Shown one piece after another: positions 1-8,038 of a stretch of 64,000 bases of DNA; the stretch's first letter is position 1; each line of letters starts with the position of its first letter. Under the pieces are notes generated by a model. It was not told the origin of the DNA, did not search any database, and saw only the letters and a list, made by a program, of their open reading frames with translations. The stretch comes from Eisenbergiella sp963559585. GTDB lineage: Bacteria; Bacillota; Clostridia; Lachnospirales; Lachnospiraceae. The stretch is from assembly GCA_963559585.1 (NCBI GenBank), contig CAUWLJ010000001.1, positions 1 through 64,000 of the forward strand. The letters are read 5' to 3'. The translations under genes and the position numbers were made by a program.

Positions 1-4
1 AAAA

Positions 5-31
5 GGCAGACCGGCTCTACACCGTCTGCCT
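5..31 (-). terminator. Intrinsic terminator of the leftmost membrane-protein gene
   Basis: A 7-bp perfect stem (GGCAGAC/GTCTGCC, 5-11 with 25-31) lies 19 bases past the stop of the minus-strand gene ending at 50. On the minus strand it is followed by a T-run that reaches the window edge. This fits a rho-independent terminator. Confidence 0.7.
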
Positions 32-49
32 TCCCTGTCTCCAATTCCG

Positions 50-1684
50 TTATTCCACAATCTCTCTGACCGGATTCACGCCGTAATTGTCCTCATAGCG
101 CAGCTTGATTCTGTCTCCCTCCTGATAGCGGATCACGCGGTGCATCTTCTCGTCCGTAGCGTTCACCACATAAACGTTTTCATCATCCTTCAAATAAATA
201 TAATAGTAGGTATTGCCATCCTCCACAATGGGCGCAACAGCCTCAATGATGCCGGAAGCCTCCAGGCTGTTCTGGCTGTTCTGGCTGACAATACCGTTGG
301 TGGCAAGCAGCTCGTTATAATTTTTCTCACACTCCTGGATCGTATCTCCGATAGCCACCCATTGGAACTTCTGCACATTCACCATCGCATACTTTTTCAC
401 CAGGCCTGCCGCATCCTTCAGTGCCATGAAGTAGGTAGGCTCATCCGCAATGTTAAGAAGCAGGGGGAAGGAGGCCCGGTAACCCAGGTTCTGCACCTGT
501 CCCTCGGCAGAGGACATGGCAGACATCTCCGTGGCGCCCTCCACCTCATAATAACGGGTTTCCATGGTTCTCTGGTTCATCAGCACGAACCCCACATTGG
601 ACTGATCCCCGTTCACGGAGGTGATGCCTGTGTAAACCCACACATCATCGTCCAGCGCAATATAATTGTAGCCGTTTGTGGTTACCAGACAGTCCTTCTG
701 TCCCAGTATGCTGTTCAAGAAGCCATGCTGATACATGCCATGATAATCATACAGATCCATGAGAAGTTCCGCAGAGTATACCTTATCAATCCACTGAGGC
801 ACATCCTTCACATCATAATCCGTACACTCTCCGGTTACTGCGTTTACCAGAACCACGCGGCCCACCGTTTCCCCTCCGAACAGGCCGATATTAAACTTTT
901 TCACCGGGCACACCCAATAGGGCACGCCGTTGTCGTCGATTTCAAAGAAAAGCTGTTCACTGAAAATATAGGTAGGGAAGTTGAAACGCAGATGCCGGTA
1001 CAGGTTCCTGTTAAAATATTCCGACTTGGAATACTTGATCCCCTCCTCCAGCATCACGCACTCCGTATCCTGGGTGGTCATGTCGATTCTGATGTAGGCA
1101 GGAATGCCCTCCTTCTGATTGGTCAGCCACTTAATGGGGCTGGCATAGACCAGCGGCGTCACACGGACAGGGACTCCGTTATAGTTGATCTGTGTGTAAT
1201 CCTCTGCCACCTCAAACTGGGACACCATCTCCACCAGGCTTCCCATCTTACGATCTCCCAGCAGAGACGCGGAATCCTTATCCAGAAGAGGAATGGTGCG
1301 GTAGTCCACCTCCTTAATATCATCCGTAAAATTCCGGGTCTCCAGCGTAAGAAGCTGCTGATACTTCTTCGCATTCACGATCGGTGACGACAAAACGGTT
1401 CCAATCACATAAAAAGCTGCCAGCAGAAGCAGAAGCACAGCAAGCCGTTTCAGGGGCTTATACGCCTTCAGCGTTTCAGACAGAGGCAGAGAACCAAACT
1501 CCGCTCTGTCCTTTGCCGCCCTGCGGATCACATAGATAACCATAAGGGTCACCACCAGCCCCATCAGGAAGAACCAGAACCCGCTGGAATGAATATTGAT
1601 GGCCGGAAGCGTCACATAATAATAGATGAACGCCGCCAGCAGAGCTGCCACTGCAAGAATCGGATACAGAATCCCTTTTTTCAT
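50..1684 (-). CDS. Conserved membrane protein of unknown function, 544 aa
   Basis: Start chosen at the ATG at 1684 (MKKGILYP), which has GGAGG eight bases upstream; an in-frame ATG two codons earlier sits too close to that site. Three hydrophobic segments are seen at about residues 4-24, 33-53 and 78-98. They are followed by a soluble region of roughly 440 residues with many aromatic and acidic residues and no signature motif I can name. The topology suggests a membrane-anchored protein with one large domain on one side. It resembles long uncharacterised proteins of Lachnospiraceae as I remember them, but I cannot assign a family. It lies 88 bases downstream of ptsI on the same strand, with a weak GC-rich hairpin near 1733-1755 between them, so co-transcription is possible but unproven. 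Confidence 0.8.
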   Translation of the reverse strand: MKKGILYPILAVAALLAAFIYYYVTLPAINIHSSGFWFFLMGLVVTLMVIYVIRRAAKDRAEFGSLPLSETLKAYKPLKRLAVLLLLLAAFYVIGTVLSSPIVNAKKYQQLLTLETRNFTDDIKEVDYRTIPLLDKDSASLLGDRKMGSLVEMVSQFEVAEDYTQINYNGVPVRVTPLVYASPIKWLTNQKEGIPAYIRIDMTTQDTECVMLEEGIKYSKSEYFNRNLYRHLRFNFPTYIFSEQLFFEIDDNGVPYWVCPVKKFNIGLFGGETVGRVVLVNAVTGECTDYDVKDVPQWIDKVYSAELLMDLYDYHGMYQHGFLNSILGQKDCLVTTNGYNYIALDDDVWVYTGITSVNGDQSNVGFVLMNQRTMETRYYEVEGATEMSAMSSAEGQVQNLGYRASFPLLLNIADEPTYFMALKDAAGLVKKYAMVNVQKFQWVAIGDTIQECEKNYNELLATNGIVSQNSQNSLEASGIIEAVAPIVEDGNTYYYIYLKDDENVYVVNATDEKMHRVIRYQEGDRIKLRYEDNYGVNPVREIVE

Positions 1685-1771
1685 GAACATTTCCTCCAAA
1701 CCGCAACAGTTCAGCCGCACCCATTCGTAAAACGCCCCTCTGGGGCTTTCCGCTGATCTGTTGCCTCCAAA

Positions 1772-3403
1772 CTACTTTTCCTGTGCTGTCATTTCCCTTA
1801 CGATCTGTCTGAGCCTGAGTACCATGGAGGGCGCTACGGAAAGCTCATCCACGCCCATTCTCACAAATTCAGCGGTCAGCTCCGGGTCGGCTCCCAGTTC
1901 GCCGCAGATGCCCGCCCATTTTCCTTCTGCATGGGCGTTTTCCACCACCATGCGGATCATGCGCAGCACCGCCTTATGATGAGGATTATAAAAATCGTCC
2001 AGCCTGGCGTTCTGCCTGTCAATGGCAAGGGTGTACTGGGTCAGATCGTTGGTTCCGATGCTGAAAAAGTCCACTTCCTTCGCCAGGTCGTCGCTCACCA
2101 TCACCGCGGCAGGCGTCTCGATCATAATTCCCTGCTCCGGGAAACGGTATGGGATCTGCTCTGCCTCAAGCTCTTCCTTAACCTGTGCCACGATCTCTTT
2201 GATCCGGCGCACCTCCTCCACGGAGGTGATCATCGGATACATGATGGAAAGGTTTCCAAATGCCGCCGCCCGAAGGAGAGCGCGCAGCTGGGTGCGGAAA
2301 ATCTCCGGCTGCTTTAAGCAGATGCGGATGGCCCGGTAGCCAAGAGCCGGATTGTCCTCCTGCCCCAGATTAAAGTAGTCCACCTGCTTGTCGGCGCCGA
2401 TGTCCAGTGTCCTGATGACCACCTTTCTCCCGGCCATGGTCTGTACCACCTGCCTGTAGGCGGCAAACTGCTCTTCCTCTGTGGGAAAATCGTTTCTTCC
2501 CAGATACAGGAATTCACTGCGGAACAGGCCGATCCCTCCGGCATCGTTCTCCAGTACATAGCCCACATCCACCACACTGCCGATGTTGGCAAAAATATCG
2601 ATCCTTTTTCCGTCCAGGGTCACGTTCTCCTTCCCCTTCAGCGTCTGAAGAAGACGGAGCTTCTCCTGCTCCTCCTTGACCCTCGTCTCCGTCTCCCGGC
2701 GCAGCTTCTCATCCGGGTCGAACACCACTTCGCCGGCAAAGCCGTCCACCACAGCCGTCATACCCGTCTGCACCTGCTCCAGATCCACCGGAACCCCGAT
2801 CAGCGCAGGAATGTTCATCATTCTGGCCAGGATAGCCGTATGGGAATTGGTGGAGCCATGCACCGTTACGATGGCCAGGATCTTCTCCTTATCCATCTGC
2901 ACCGTCTCGCTGGGCGTCAGATCATCCGCCACGATCACGGAAGGCTCCATGCTGCCAGGATCCGCGTCCGCCTGGCCGGAAAGATTGCGCACCAGGCGGT
3001 TGGAAATATCCTTCACATCCGCCGCCCTCGCCTTCATGTAATCATCGTCCATGCCTGCGAACATCTGGGAAAAATTGTCGCCTGTGACAGCCGCAGCATA
3101 CTCCCCGTTCACCATCTCCGTGCGGATCATGCTGCAGATGGCATCCCGGTAATCCTCATCCTCCAGCATCATCTGATGCACCTCAAAGATCGCCGCATTG
3201 GCCTCTCCCACTTCCTTCAGAGCCTTCTCATACAGCCCCTGCAGCTGTGTCCTGGCAAGCTCCACCGCCTGGTTCACGCGCTCGATCTCCGCCTCCGCAT
3301 CCTCCACCCTTCTTCTTTTTACCTGGGAATCGTCCTTTCTGAGTACCAGGACGGGCCCCATCACAATCCCCTTATACACAGATTTCCCTGCCAGTTTTTC
3401 CAT
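1772..3403 (-). CDS. ptsI: PTS enzyme I (phosphoenolpyruvate-protein phosphotransferase)
   Basis: Cytoplasmic enzyme that takes phosphate from phosphoenolpyruvate onto a histidine and passes it to HPr, the first step of all PTS sugar uptake. The start is the ATG at 3403 (MEKLAGKS), behind AAAGGAG, giving 543 aa, slightly shorter than the usual 570. The phosphohistidine motif GSTNSHTAIL places the active histidine at about residue 188, matching His189 of E. coli. The C-terminal PEP-binding barrel shows GLFRSEFLY, IETPAAV, SIGTNDLTQY and the GICGELGAD cysteine loop. No HPr gene is adjacent. A candidate leader structure lies upstream (3432-3491). Assignment is secure; whether the enzyme serves general PTS sugars or a special branch cannot be told here. 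Confidence 0.95.
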   Translation of the reverse strand: MEKLAGKSVYKGIVMGPVLVLRKDDSQVKRRRVEDAEAEIERVNQAVELARTQLQGLYEKALKEVGEANAAIFEVHQMMLEDEDYRDAICSMIRTEMVNGEYAAAVTGDNFSQMFAGMDDDYMKARAADVKDISNRLVRNLSGQADADPGSMEPSVIVADDLTPSETVQMDKEKILAIVTVHGSTNSHTAILARMMNIPALIGVPVDLEQVQTGMTAVVDGFAGEVVFDPDEKLRRETETRVKEEQEKLRLLQTLKGKENVTLDGKRIDIFANIGSVVDVGYVLENDAGGIGLFRSEFLYLGRNDFPTEEEQFAAYRQVVQTMAGRKVVIRTLDIGADKQVDYFNLGQEDNPALGYRAIRICLKQPEIFRTQLRALLRAAAFGNLSIMYPMITSVEEVRRIKEIVAQVKEELEAEQIPYRFPEQGIMIETPAAVMVSDDLAKEVDFFSIGTNDLTQYTLAIDRQNARLDDFYNPHHKAVLRMIRMVVENAHAEGKWAGICGELGADPELTAEFVRMGVDELSVAPSMVLRLRQIVREMTAQEK

Positions 3404-3431
3404 CCGCTCCCTCTCCTTTCTCAGCCGCTCT

Positions 3432-3491
3432 GCGGGTAAAAAAAGGGCATTAACCCGCATAAATACTCACATACTTATACTAGTTAATGCC
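3432..3491 (-). promoter_or_regulatory. Leader hairpins before ptsI, possible attenuator
   Basis: On the minus strand GGCATTAAC (3491-3483) pairs perfectly with GTTAATGCC (3454-3446), and the second arm is followed by C and seven Ts, as in an intrinsic terminator. A second stem, GCGGGT (3458-3453) with ACCCGC (3437-3432), would put the T-run in its loop and shares two bases with the first stem. The two folds are therefore at least partly exclusive. This could be an attenuator, or an operator-like repeat around a promoter. I see no convincing -35/-10 pair. Confidence 0.4.
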
Positions 3492-3510
3492 TCACATTTC
3501 ACAATCTATG

Positions 3511-3780
3511 CAAGTAACACACTGTTTCCTATAAAGCTATCACTTTATCGTTCACCTGTCAAGCTTTGGTTTTGCCCATACTTCTGTTCAGGTAACAGTG
3601 TGTTACTGTTCACGGGCCTATTCAAAGTTTTACTGCGTAAAAGAGGCCCGCTCACTCCTGAATCACATTCTTACGCCTCAAACGGCAGGCGTTTGAGGCT
3701 GCCGTGAACAGTAACAACAGTGTGTTCCGCTGTTCACCGGCAGGACAGTAAACAGGAGCAGCAGTGTACCGCCGTTTACA
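3511..3780. repeat. Array of palindromic repeats between the lpl-like operon end and ptsI
   Basis: This gene-free stretch contains several variants of a CAGTGTGTTACTGTTCAC-like motif (near 3511, 3595, 3702 and 3750). It holds a perfect palindrome GTAACA-GTG-TGTTAC at 3592-3606. A 13-bp inverted repeat pairs 3603-3615 with 3702-3714. Inside it, 3661-3711 carries an ACGGCAG/CTGCCGT hairpin and resembles 17788-17837. The array follows the 3' end of a permease gene. No ORF of note is present. It may be a remnant of a palindromic mobile repeat or a terminator complex. Confidence 0.6.
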
Positions 3781-3831
3781 TAAGCCCCGCCTCAGCCTGC
3801 TCCGGTGCAGGCCGGGACGGATAAGCGCACA

Positions 3832-4719
3832 TCATCCCTTCACGGCTCCAATGGCGATACCCTTCACAAAATACTTCTGCATGAAGGGATAAATAATCAT
3901 GATGGGAAGGATGCCCATTACTGTCAGCGCCATACGAACAGAGGTAGACGGAAGATCCGCTGTATTCACACTTCCGCCTCCGGCCTGAGCCTGCTGTCGC
4001 AGGGAATCCAGATCCCTCTGAATATTCATCAGGAGAACCTGAATACTGTACATCCGGTCGTCATTCAGATAATACAGGCCATTCATCCAGTCATTCCAGT
4101 AAGCCAGTCCCACCAGAAGGCCGATGGTGGCAATGATAGGCAGGGCCATGGGAAGCACGATACCGAAAAGGATTTTAAATTCATTGGCGCCGTCCACCCT
4201 TGCCGCCTCGATCACCGCATCGGGAATGTTGGCCGTAAAATAGGTACGCATCATAATCACATTGAATGCCCCCATCAGCAGACCGGGAACAAGCAGGGCA
4301 AAAAAGGTATTGCGGATGTGGAAGGTCTGGGTCCACATCAGATAGGAAGGAACAAGCCCGCCGGAAAACAGCATGGTGAAGAACAGATAAAATGCAAAGA
4401 AGCTCCGGCCGGGAAGCTCTTTTCTGGAAAGCGGGTAGGCATACAGCGTTGTGATCAGCAGGTTAAGCATCGTTCCCACCGCAGTTACCAGGAAAGAAAT
4501 CATATAGCCCCGGAACACCGCGCCTGATTTTGTGAACAGGTACTCATAAGCGTATGTACTGAACTTTTCCGGGAAGAAGCTGTAGCCGTTGGTGAGCAGC
4601 GTCTGTTCCTCTGTGAAGGAAGACATAATGAGCAGGATAAAAGGCGCAACAGCACAGATACTGAGAAAAACCATCAGCACGTTGGCAAAAATCTGAAAGC
4701 CCTTTTTCTTTTCTACCAT
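3832..4719 (-). CDS. Sugar ABC transporter permease, LplC/YtcP type
   Basis: Inner-membrane channel subunit of a CUT1 carbohydrate ABC importer, 295 aa, with about six hydrophobic segments. The cytoplasmic EAA loop that docks the ATPase is visible as EAARVDGANEFKILFGIVLP. The start MVEKKKGFQIF at 4719 has a GGAGG-type site. It is the last gene of a three-gene operon (binding lipoprotein, permease, permease) and follows the partner permease by 17 bases. The long loops and C-terminal GIAIGAVKG ending are typical of the LplC/YtcP subgroup that imports complex glycans or oligosaccharides. The substrate cannot be read from sequence. No ATPase gene is in the cluster. Confidence 0.9.
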   Translation of the reverse strand: MVEKKKGFQIFANVLMVFLSICAVAPFILLIMSSFTEEQTLLTNGYSFFPEKFSTYAYEYLFTKSGAVFRGYMISFLVTAVGTMLNLLITTLYAYPLSRKELPGRSFFAFYLFFTMLFSGGLVPSYLMWTQTFHIRNTFFALLVPGLLMGAFNVIMMRTYFTANIPDAVIEAARVDGANEFKILFGIVLPMALPIIATIGLLVGLAYWNDWMNGLYYLNDDRMYSIQVLLMNIQRDLDSLRQQAQAGGGSVNTADLPSTSVRMALTVMGILPIMIIYPFMQKYFVKGIAIGAVKG

Positions 4720-4736
4720 AATCTGTTACCTCCTTC

Positions 4737-5663
4737 TTAAAACAGGGCGCTGTCACTGTCCACCTTGCGGACAATGAGGTTGGCTGTTACTACAAGAATA
4801 AATCCTACAACGGACTGATAAACGCCCGCCGCGGAGGACATACCGATATTGTTGGTCTGCATCAGGCCACGGTACACATAGGTATCGATGGTCTGTGTCA
4901 CGCTGATCAGCGGCCCGGAGTTCTGAGGCACCTGATAGAACAGACCAAAATCAGAACGGAAAATGCCGCCCAGAGCCATCAGGGTCAGAATGATAATTGT
5001 GGATTTCAGTCCTGGAAGTGTCACATTCCAGATCTGCTGCCAGCGGCTGGCGCCGTCCACTACCGCAGCCTCATACAGGGTGTGGTCGATACCGCAGATG
5101 GTGGCATAATACAGAATCATATTGTAGCCCAGGCTTTTCCACACATTAACAATAACCAGAATAAACGGCCAGTACTGGGGAGAATTATACCAGTCTATAG
5201 GCTCCCTGCCCAATGCCTTCAACAGAGAATTGTTGATATAGCCGTTACCGCTGCTCAGGAAGGCAAACACCAGATAGCTGACGATTACCATGGAAATCAG
5301 ATAGGGAATCAGAATTACGGTCTGATAAAGCTGCTTCGCCATCTTACTCTTGATTTCATTCAGGATAATAGCTACCGACACAGCCAGCACAGTACCCAGA
5401 ATAATGAATACCAGATTATAAAGCAGGGTATTGCGGACCATGATAAACGCATCGTTCGTGCGGAACAGGAACTCAAAATTTTTCAGGCCGCACCAGGGAC
5501 TTCCGTAAACTCCATCTCTGGCATTATACTGCCGGAATGCAATCTGAATACCAAACATGGGGATATAATTATTAATAAACAGATAAATAACGCCCGGCAG
5601 GAACATCAGATAAAGGGGCCAGAAACGTTTGATTGCTTTTCCGACTTTCATCCTTTTCTTCAT
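4737..5663 (-). CDS. Sugar ABC transporter permease, LplB/YteP type
   Basis: Second channel subunit of the same importer, 308 aa. Start taken at the ATG at 5663, seven bases after GGAGG; an ATG two codons earlier overlaps the binding site too closely. Hydrophobic segments begin at about residue 15 (FWPLYLMFLPGVIYLFI), and the EAA loop reads EAAVVDGASRWQQIWNVTLPG. Families known to pair with DUF3502-type binding proteins have this layout. A terminator-like hairpin and a 140-bp repeat lie in the 241-base gap between the binding-protein gene and this one. That may lower permease expression relative to the lipoprotein. Confidence 0.9.
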   Translation of the reverse strand: MKKRMKVGKAIKRFWPLYLMFLPGVIYLFINNYIPMFGIQIAFRQYNARDGVYGSPWCGLKNFEFLFRTNDAFIMVRNTLLYNLVFIILGTVLAVSVAIILNEIKSKMAKQLYQTVILIPYLISMVIVSYLVFAFLSSGNGYINNSLLKALGREPIDWYNSPQYWPFILVIVNVWKSLGYNMILYYATICGIDHTLYEAAVVDGASRWQQIWNVTLPGLKSTIIILTLMALGGIFRSDFGLFYQVPQNSGPLISVTQTIDTYVYRGLMQTNNIGMSSAAGVYQSVVGFILVVTANLIVRKVDSDSALF

Positions 5664-5695
5664 ATTCATTCCTCCATTTGATTCAGTGTTTTGTT

Positions 5696-5836
5696 AAAAA
5701 AGTGTGCGTCTTGACGCACACCCGCGCCGGGCGCGATTGCCGTCAGGCAATATCTGCCTCCCGCGCGAGTGCGCATCCACAGCGGAGCGTCCTTTTGTGT
5801 ACAATAGGAAAGGAGCTTTCCTATTGTACACAAAAG
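5696..5836 (+). repeat. Terminator-associated multi-hairpin repeat, copy 1
   Basis: One of three related elements of about 140 bp (others at 7785-7924 and 17878-18022). Order: A-run; a perfect 9-bp hairpin GTGTGCGTC/GACGCACAC (5702-5721); a GCGCG-bounded stem containing ATTGCC-GTCA-GGCAAT; a conserved GTGCGCATCCACAGCGGAGCG stretch; and a perfect 21-bp hairpin with a 3-base loop (5792-5812 with 5816-5836). It sits inside an operon between the binding protein and the permease, next to a GC-rich terminator stem. Confidence 0.85.
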
Positions 5837-5875
5837 GCGGGTTGGGTGACTTCCCAACCCGCCTTCCTTTTTTTC
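5836..5875. terminator. GC-rich terminator-like hairpin inside the sugar operon
   Basis: GGCGGGTTGGG (5836-5846) pairs perfectly with CCCAACCCGCC (5853-5863). The plus side ends in a long T-run (from 5864). On the minus strand, the direction of the operon, the stem is followed only by TTTTGTGT contributed by the repeat. It may therefore be a partial attenuator after the binding-protein gene, giving more lipoprotein than permease. This is inference from structure. Confidence 0.65.
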
Positions 5876-5904
5876 AGGCCCCAGGAGAGCCTGCCTCCAA
5901 AAGC

Positions 5905-7434
5905 TTATTTCTTATTTGCCAGGAACTCGTCCAGCTGTCTCTGCTTCTCTGCAATAATCTCGTTGATTCCGGCTGCCTCCAGCTCCTCGATGAACTTGGG
6001 AAGGTTCTCGGCAGGATCCAGAGTACCCCAGCGCAACGCTGTGTGATAAGAAGAAACCACATTGCTGCAGGCAGTTACCTGATTCAGTACAGGAGTGCTG
6101 TCCCAGGAGAAGCCATGTGCAGGGCTTGCCACACCGCTCTTATTGAACTCAGCCAGCTTTGTCCACAGCTCAGGATCTCCGCCCTCCCAAATGGGTGTGA
6201 TCTGCTGGTTCGGCCAGGACCAGTCAACGGAGGAATATCCGCTGGCATTTATGTCCACGCCCTCAGGAGTGGTGATCATCTTCTTGGAATCGTCTGTGTA
6301 TACATAATGCTTGCCCTCGATACCGTTGATGAACAGGTTGGAGATCTCAGGGTCAGTAAACATCAGGTTCCACAGCTCCATTGCCTTTTCGGGATGCTTG
6401 GAGCTGTAAGGAATGATGAAGGAGTTTCCGTTGGAAATATCGGTGTATTTGTAGGGCTCGATTACCTTCATAAATACACACTCTTTGCCGGTTCCCTTGG
6501 TAACCTCAAGCTCCTTGCCGGGCTTCCAGTTCTCATACATGGCAAAACCGTTTCCTGCCAGAAGGTTGTTCTCCGTAGTGGTGGCTGCATCCGGCATGAT
6601 CAGGCCTTCCTGATTCCACTGATACATCATCTCACAGAACTTGCGGTAGCTGTCTGTGGCATAATAGTTCACAACCTCGGTGCTGTCTGTGAAGGCGTCC
6701 TCCAGAACTCCCAGCATATCCCCCAGAGGATCGATGGGCAGGGTCTCCTGCATACCGCCGTTATTCCAGGTAGGTACCAGGGGATACATATCGGGATAAG
6801 CTTCATGAACCTTGGTCAGGATCTCGTGCATATCCTCATAGGTTCCATACTCAGGAACGGTGATTCCAAGCTCGTCCACAATGTCCTTGCGCATTGCAAA
6901 GCCTGCGGAGCGGGAAGTATCGTGCATGTTAGGAAGCGCATACAGGGTACCTGCAAAACGGCAGGCATCCAGATCCACAGGATCAATCACACCAAGAGCG
7001 CCCTGGCCATACTGCTCTGCCAGATCATCCAGTGCGGTAGCATAATTGTTGCGGACAATAGCCGCCAGCTGGCCGTTTACATTGTTGTAGTTAAGCAGGT
7101 CGATAGCTTCGCCGGATGTAAGCGCCAGATTGATCTGTTCTGCATCCTGTCCACGCACCAGCTCGATCTCAACTCCGATCTTCTCCCGGGTAATTTCGCT
7201 GATTGCTTCTGCAACCTCGTTGCAGTCCTCCGTATCGGCAGTGCCAACGCCCCAGACCACCAGCTTCACGATCTCTCCGTTGTCTGCGGAGCCGCCTTCC
7301 TGCGCCGCTCCCGCATTGCCTCCGTCTGCCGATGCACCTGTGTCAGCCGCATCCCCGCCTCCGCAGGCCGCCAGGCTGGCTGTCATCAGACATGCCGTCA
7401 GGATTGCAGCTCCTCTTTTCCAAAGCTTCATCAT
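5905..7434 (-). CDS. Sugar-binding lipoprotein, LplA-like with DUF3502-type C-terminus
   Basis: Extracellular solute-binding lipoprotein that captures the sugar for the two downstream permeases; 509 aa. A signal peptide ends in the lipobox LAAC, with the lipidated cysteine at residue 24, followed by a Gly/Ala/Asp-rich linker to about residue 52. The mature domain begins IVKLVVWGVG, typical of family-1 binding proteins. The C-terminal stretch STPVLNQVTACSNV...RWGTLDP matches the DUF3502 region of the LplA group. The start at 7434 has GGGAGG eight bases upstream. A clear promoter and a LacI-like operator precede it. The known partner ATPase for such systems in Bacillus (MsmX) is encoded elsewhere, and none is seen here. 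Confidence 0.92.
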   Translation of the reverse strand: MMKLWKRGAAILTACLMTASLAACGGGDAADTGASADGGNAGAAQEGGSADNGEIVKLVVWGVGTADTEDCNEVAEAISEITREKIGVEIELVRGQDAEQINLALTSGEAIDLLNYNNVNGQLAAIVRNNYATALDDLAEQYGQGALGVIDPVDLDACRFAGTLYALPNMHDTSRSAGFAMRKDIVDELGITVPEYGTYEDMHEILTKVHEAYPDMYPLVPTWNNGGMQETLPIDPLGDMLGVLEDAFTDSTEVVNYYATDSYRKFCEMMYQWNQEGLIMPDAATTTENNLLAGNGFAMYENWKPGKELEVTKGTGKECVFMKVIEPYKYTDISNGNSFIIPYSSKHPEKAMELWNLMFTDPEISNLFINGIEGKHYVYTDDSKKMITTPEGVDINASGYSSVDWSWPNQQITPIWEGGDPELWTKLAEFNKSGVASPAHGFSWDSTPVLNQVTACSNVVSSYHTALRWGTLDPAENLPKFIEELEAAGINEIIAEKQRQLDEFLANKK

Positions 7435-7576
7435 AATTCATTCCTCCCATTCTGCCGCCTGCCGGCGGCTTTCAAATTTCCAGGATCCTGTATGCAGCTG
7501 CAGTTCCCGGATTGTTTCTCTCCGAGCCCTTGTCCCTCCCTTCCGCAGGCCTGTTTTTCCACATTCCTGGCCCGTA

Positions 7577-7631
7577 TTTAACGTTAAACTTAACTTCACT
7601 CCTATTCTACCCCCCCCTGTCACTTTGTCAA
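7577..7631 (-). promoter_or_regulatory. Promoter and LacI-type operator of the lplA-like operon
   Basis: On the minus strand TTGACA (7631-7626), a 16-base spacer and TAGAAT (7609-7604) form a strong sigma-A promoter. About ten bases past the expected start lies the perfect palindrome TTTAACGTTAAA (7577-7588) with a central CG, the hallmark of LacI-family operators. A repressor bound there would block transcription. No LacI-family gene is in the window, so the regulator is unknown. Confidence 0.7.
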
Positions 7632-7784
7632 CATAAATCTTTTTATTTTTTAAATTTATAGGATGTTATGTACAGATACCTTCTGTGTTGTTCGTCATTT
7701 TTATAGATATGGCCGTGTTTTATGCAGAGCGAATGTGAAAAAGACAGCAGTTGTACGTAATAACTGCGTTGTTCCTTTCAGATT

Positions 7785-7924
7785 AAAAAAGCGTGCGCCT
7801 TGACGCACACCCGCGCCGAGCGCGATTGCCGTCAGGCAATATCTGCCTCCCGCGCAAGTGCGCATCCACAGCGGAGCGTCCTTTTTTATACAATAGGAAA
7901 GAAACTTTCCTATTGTATAAAAAA
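7785..7924 (+). repeat. Terminator-associated multi-hairpin repeat, copy 2
   Basis: Same orientation and order of hairpins as copy 1. The terminal hairpin is a perfect 20-bp stem (7882-7901 with 7905-7924). Where copy 1 has GTGTAC, this copy has TTATAC, and the opposite arm changes to match, so pairing is kept. The right arm's A-run doubles as the T-run of the fusA-like gene's terminator on the minus strand. Confidence 0.85.
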
Positions 7925-7967
7925 TCCCGTTCCTTCTGCATGCCTCAGGCACACAGCCGGAACGGGA
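7919..7967 (-). terminator. Intrinsic terminator of the EF-G-like gene
   Basis: TCCCGTTCC (7925-7933) pairs with GGAACGGGA (7959-7967). Read on the minus strand, the stem is followed by TTTTTT (7924-7919). It lies 72 bases past the stop of the gene ending at 8039. The T-run overlaps the end of repeat copy 2. Confidence 0.85.
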
Positions 7968-8038
7968 ATATTTATTTACATCCTTAACACCTTATTTTCC
8001 TATATTCTGCCTTATCCCGGCAGGAAGCAGCGAAAGCC

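Noticed and set aside
1733..1755. Terminator between ptsI and the membrane-protein gene
   Set aside because: The stem is only five GC pairs, followed by GTTTTACG on the minus strand, too weak to call.
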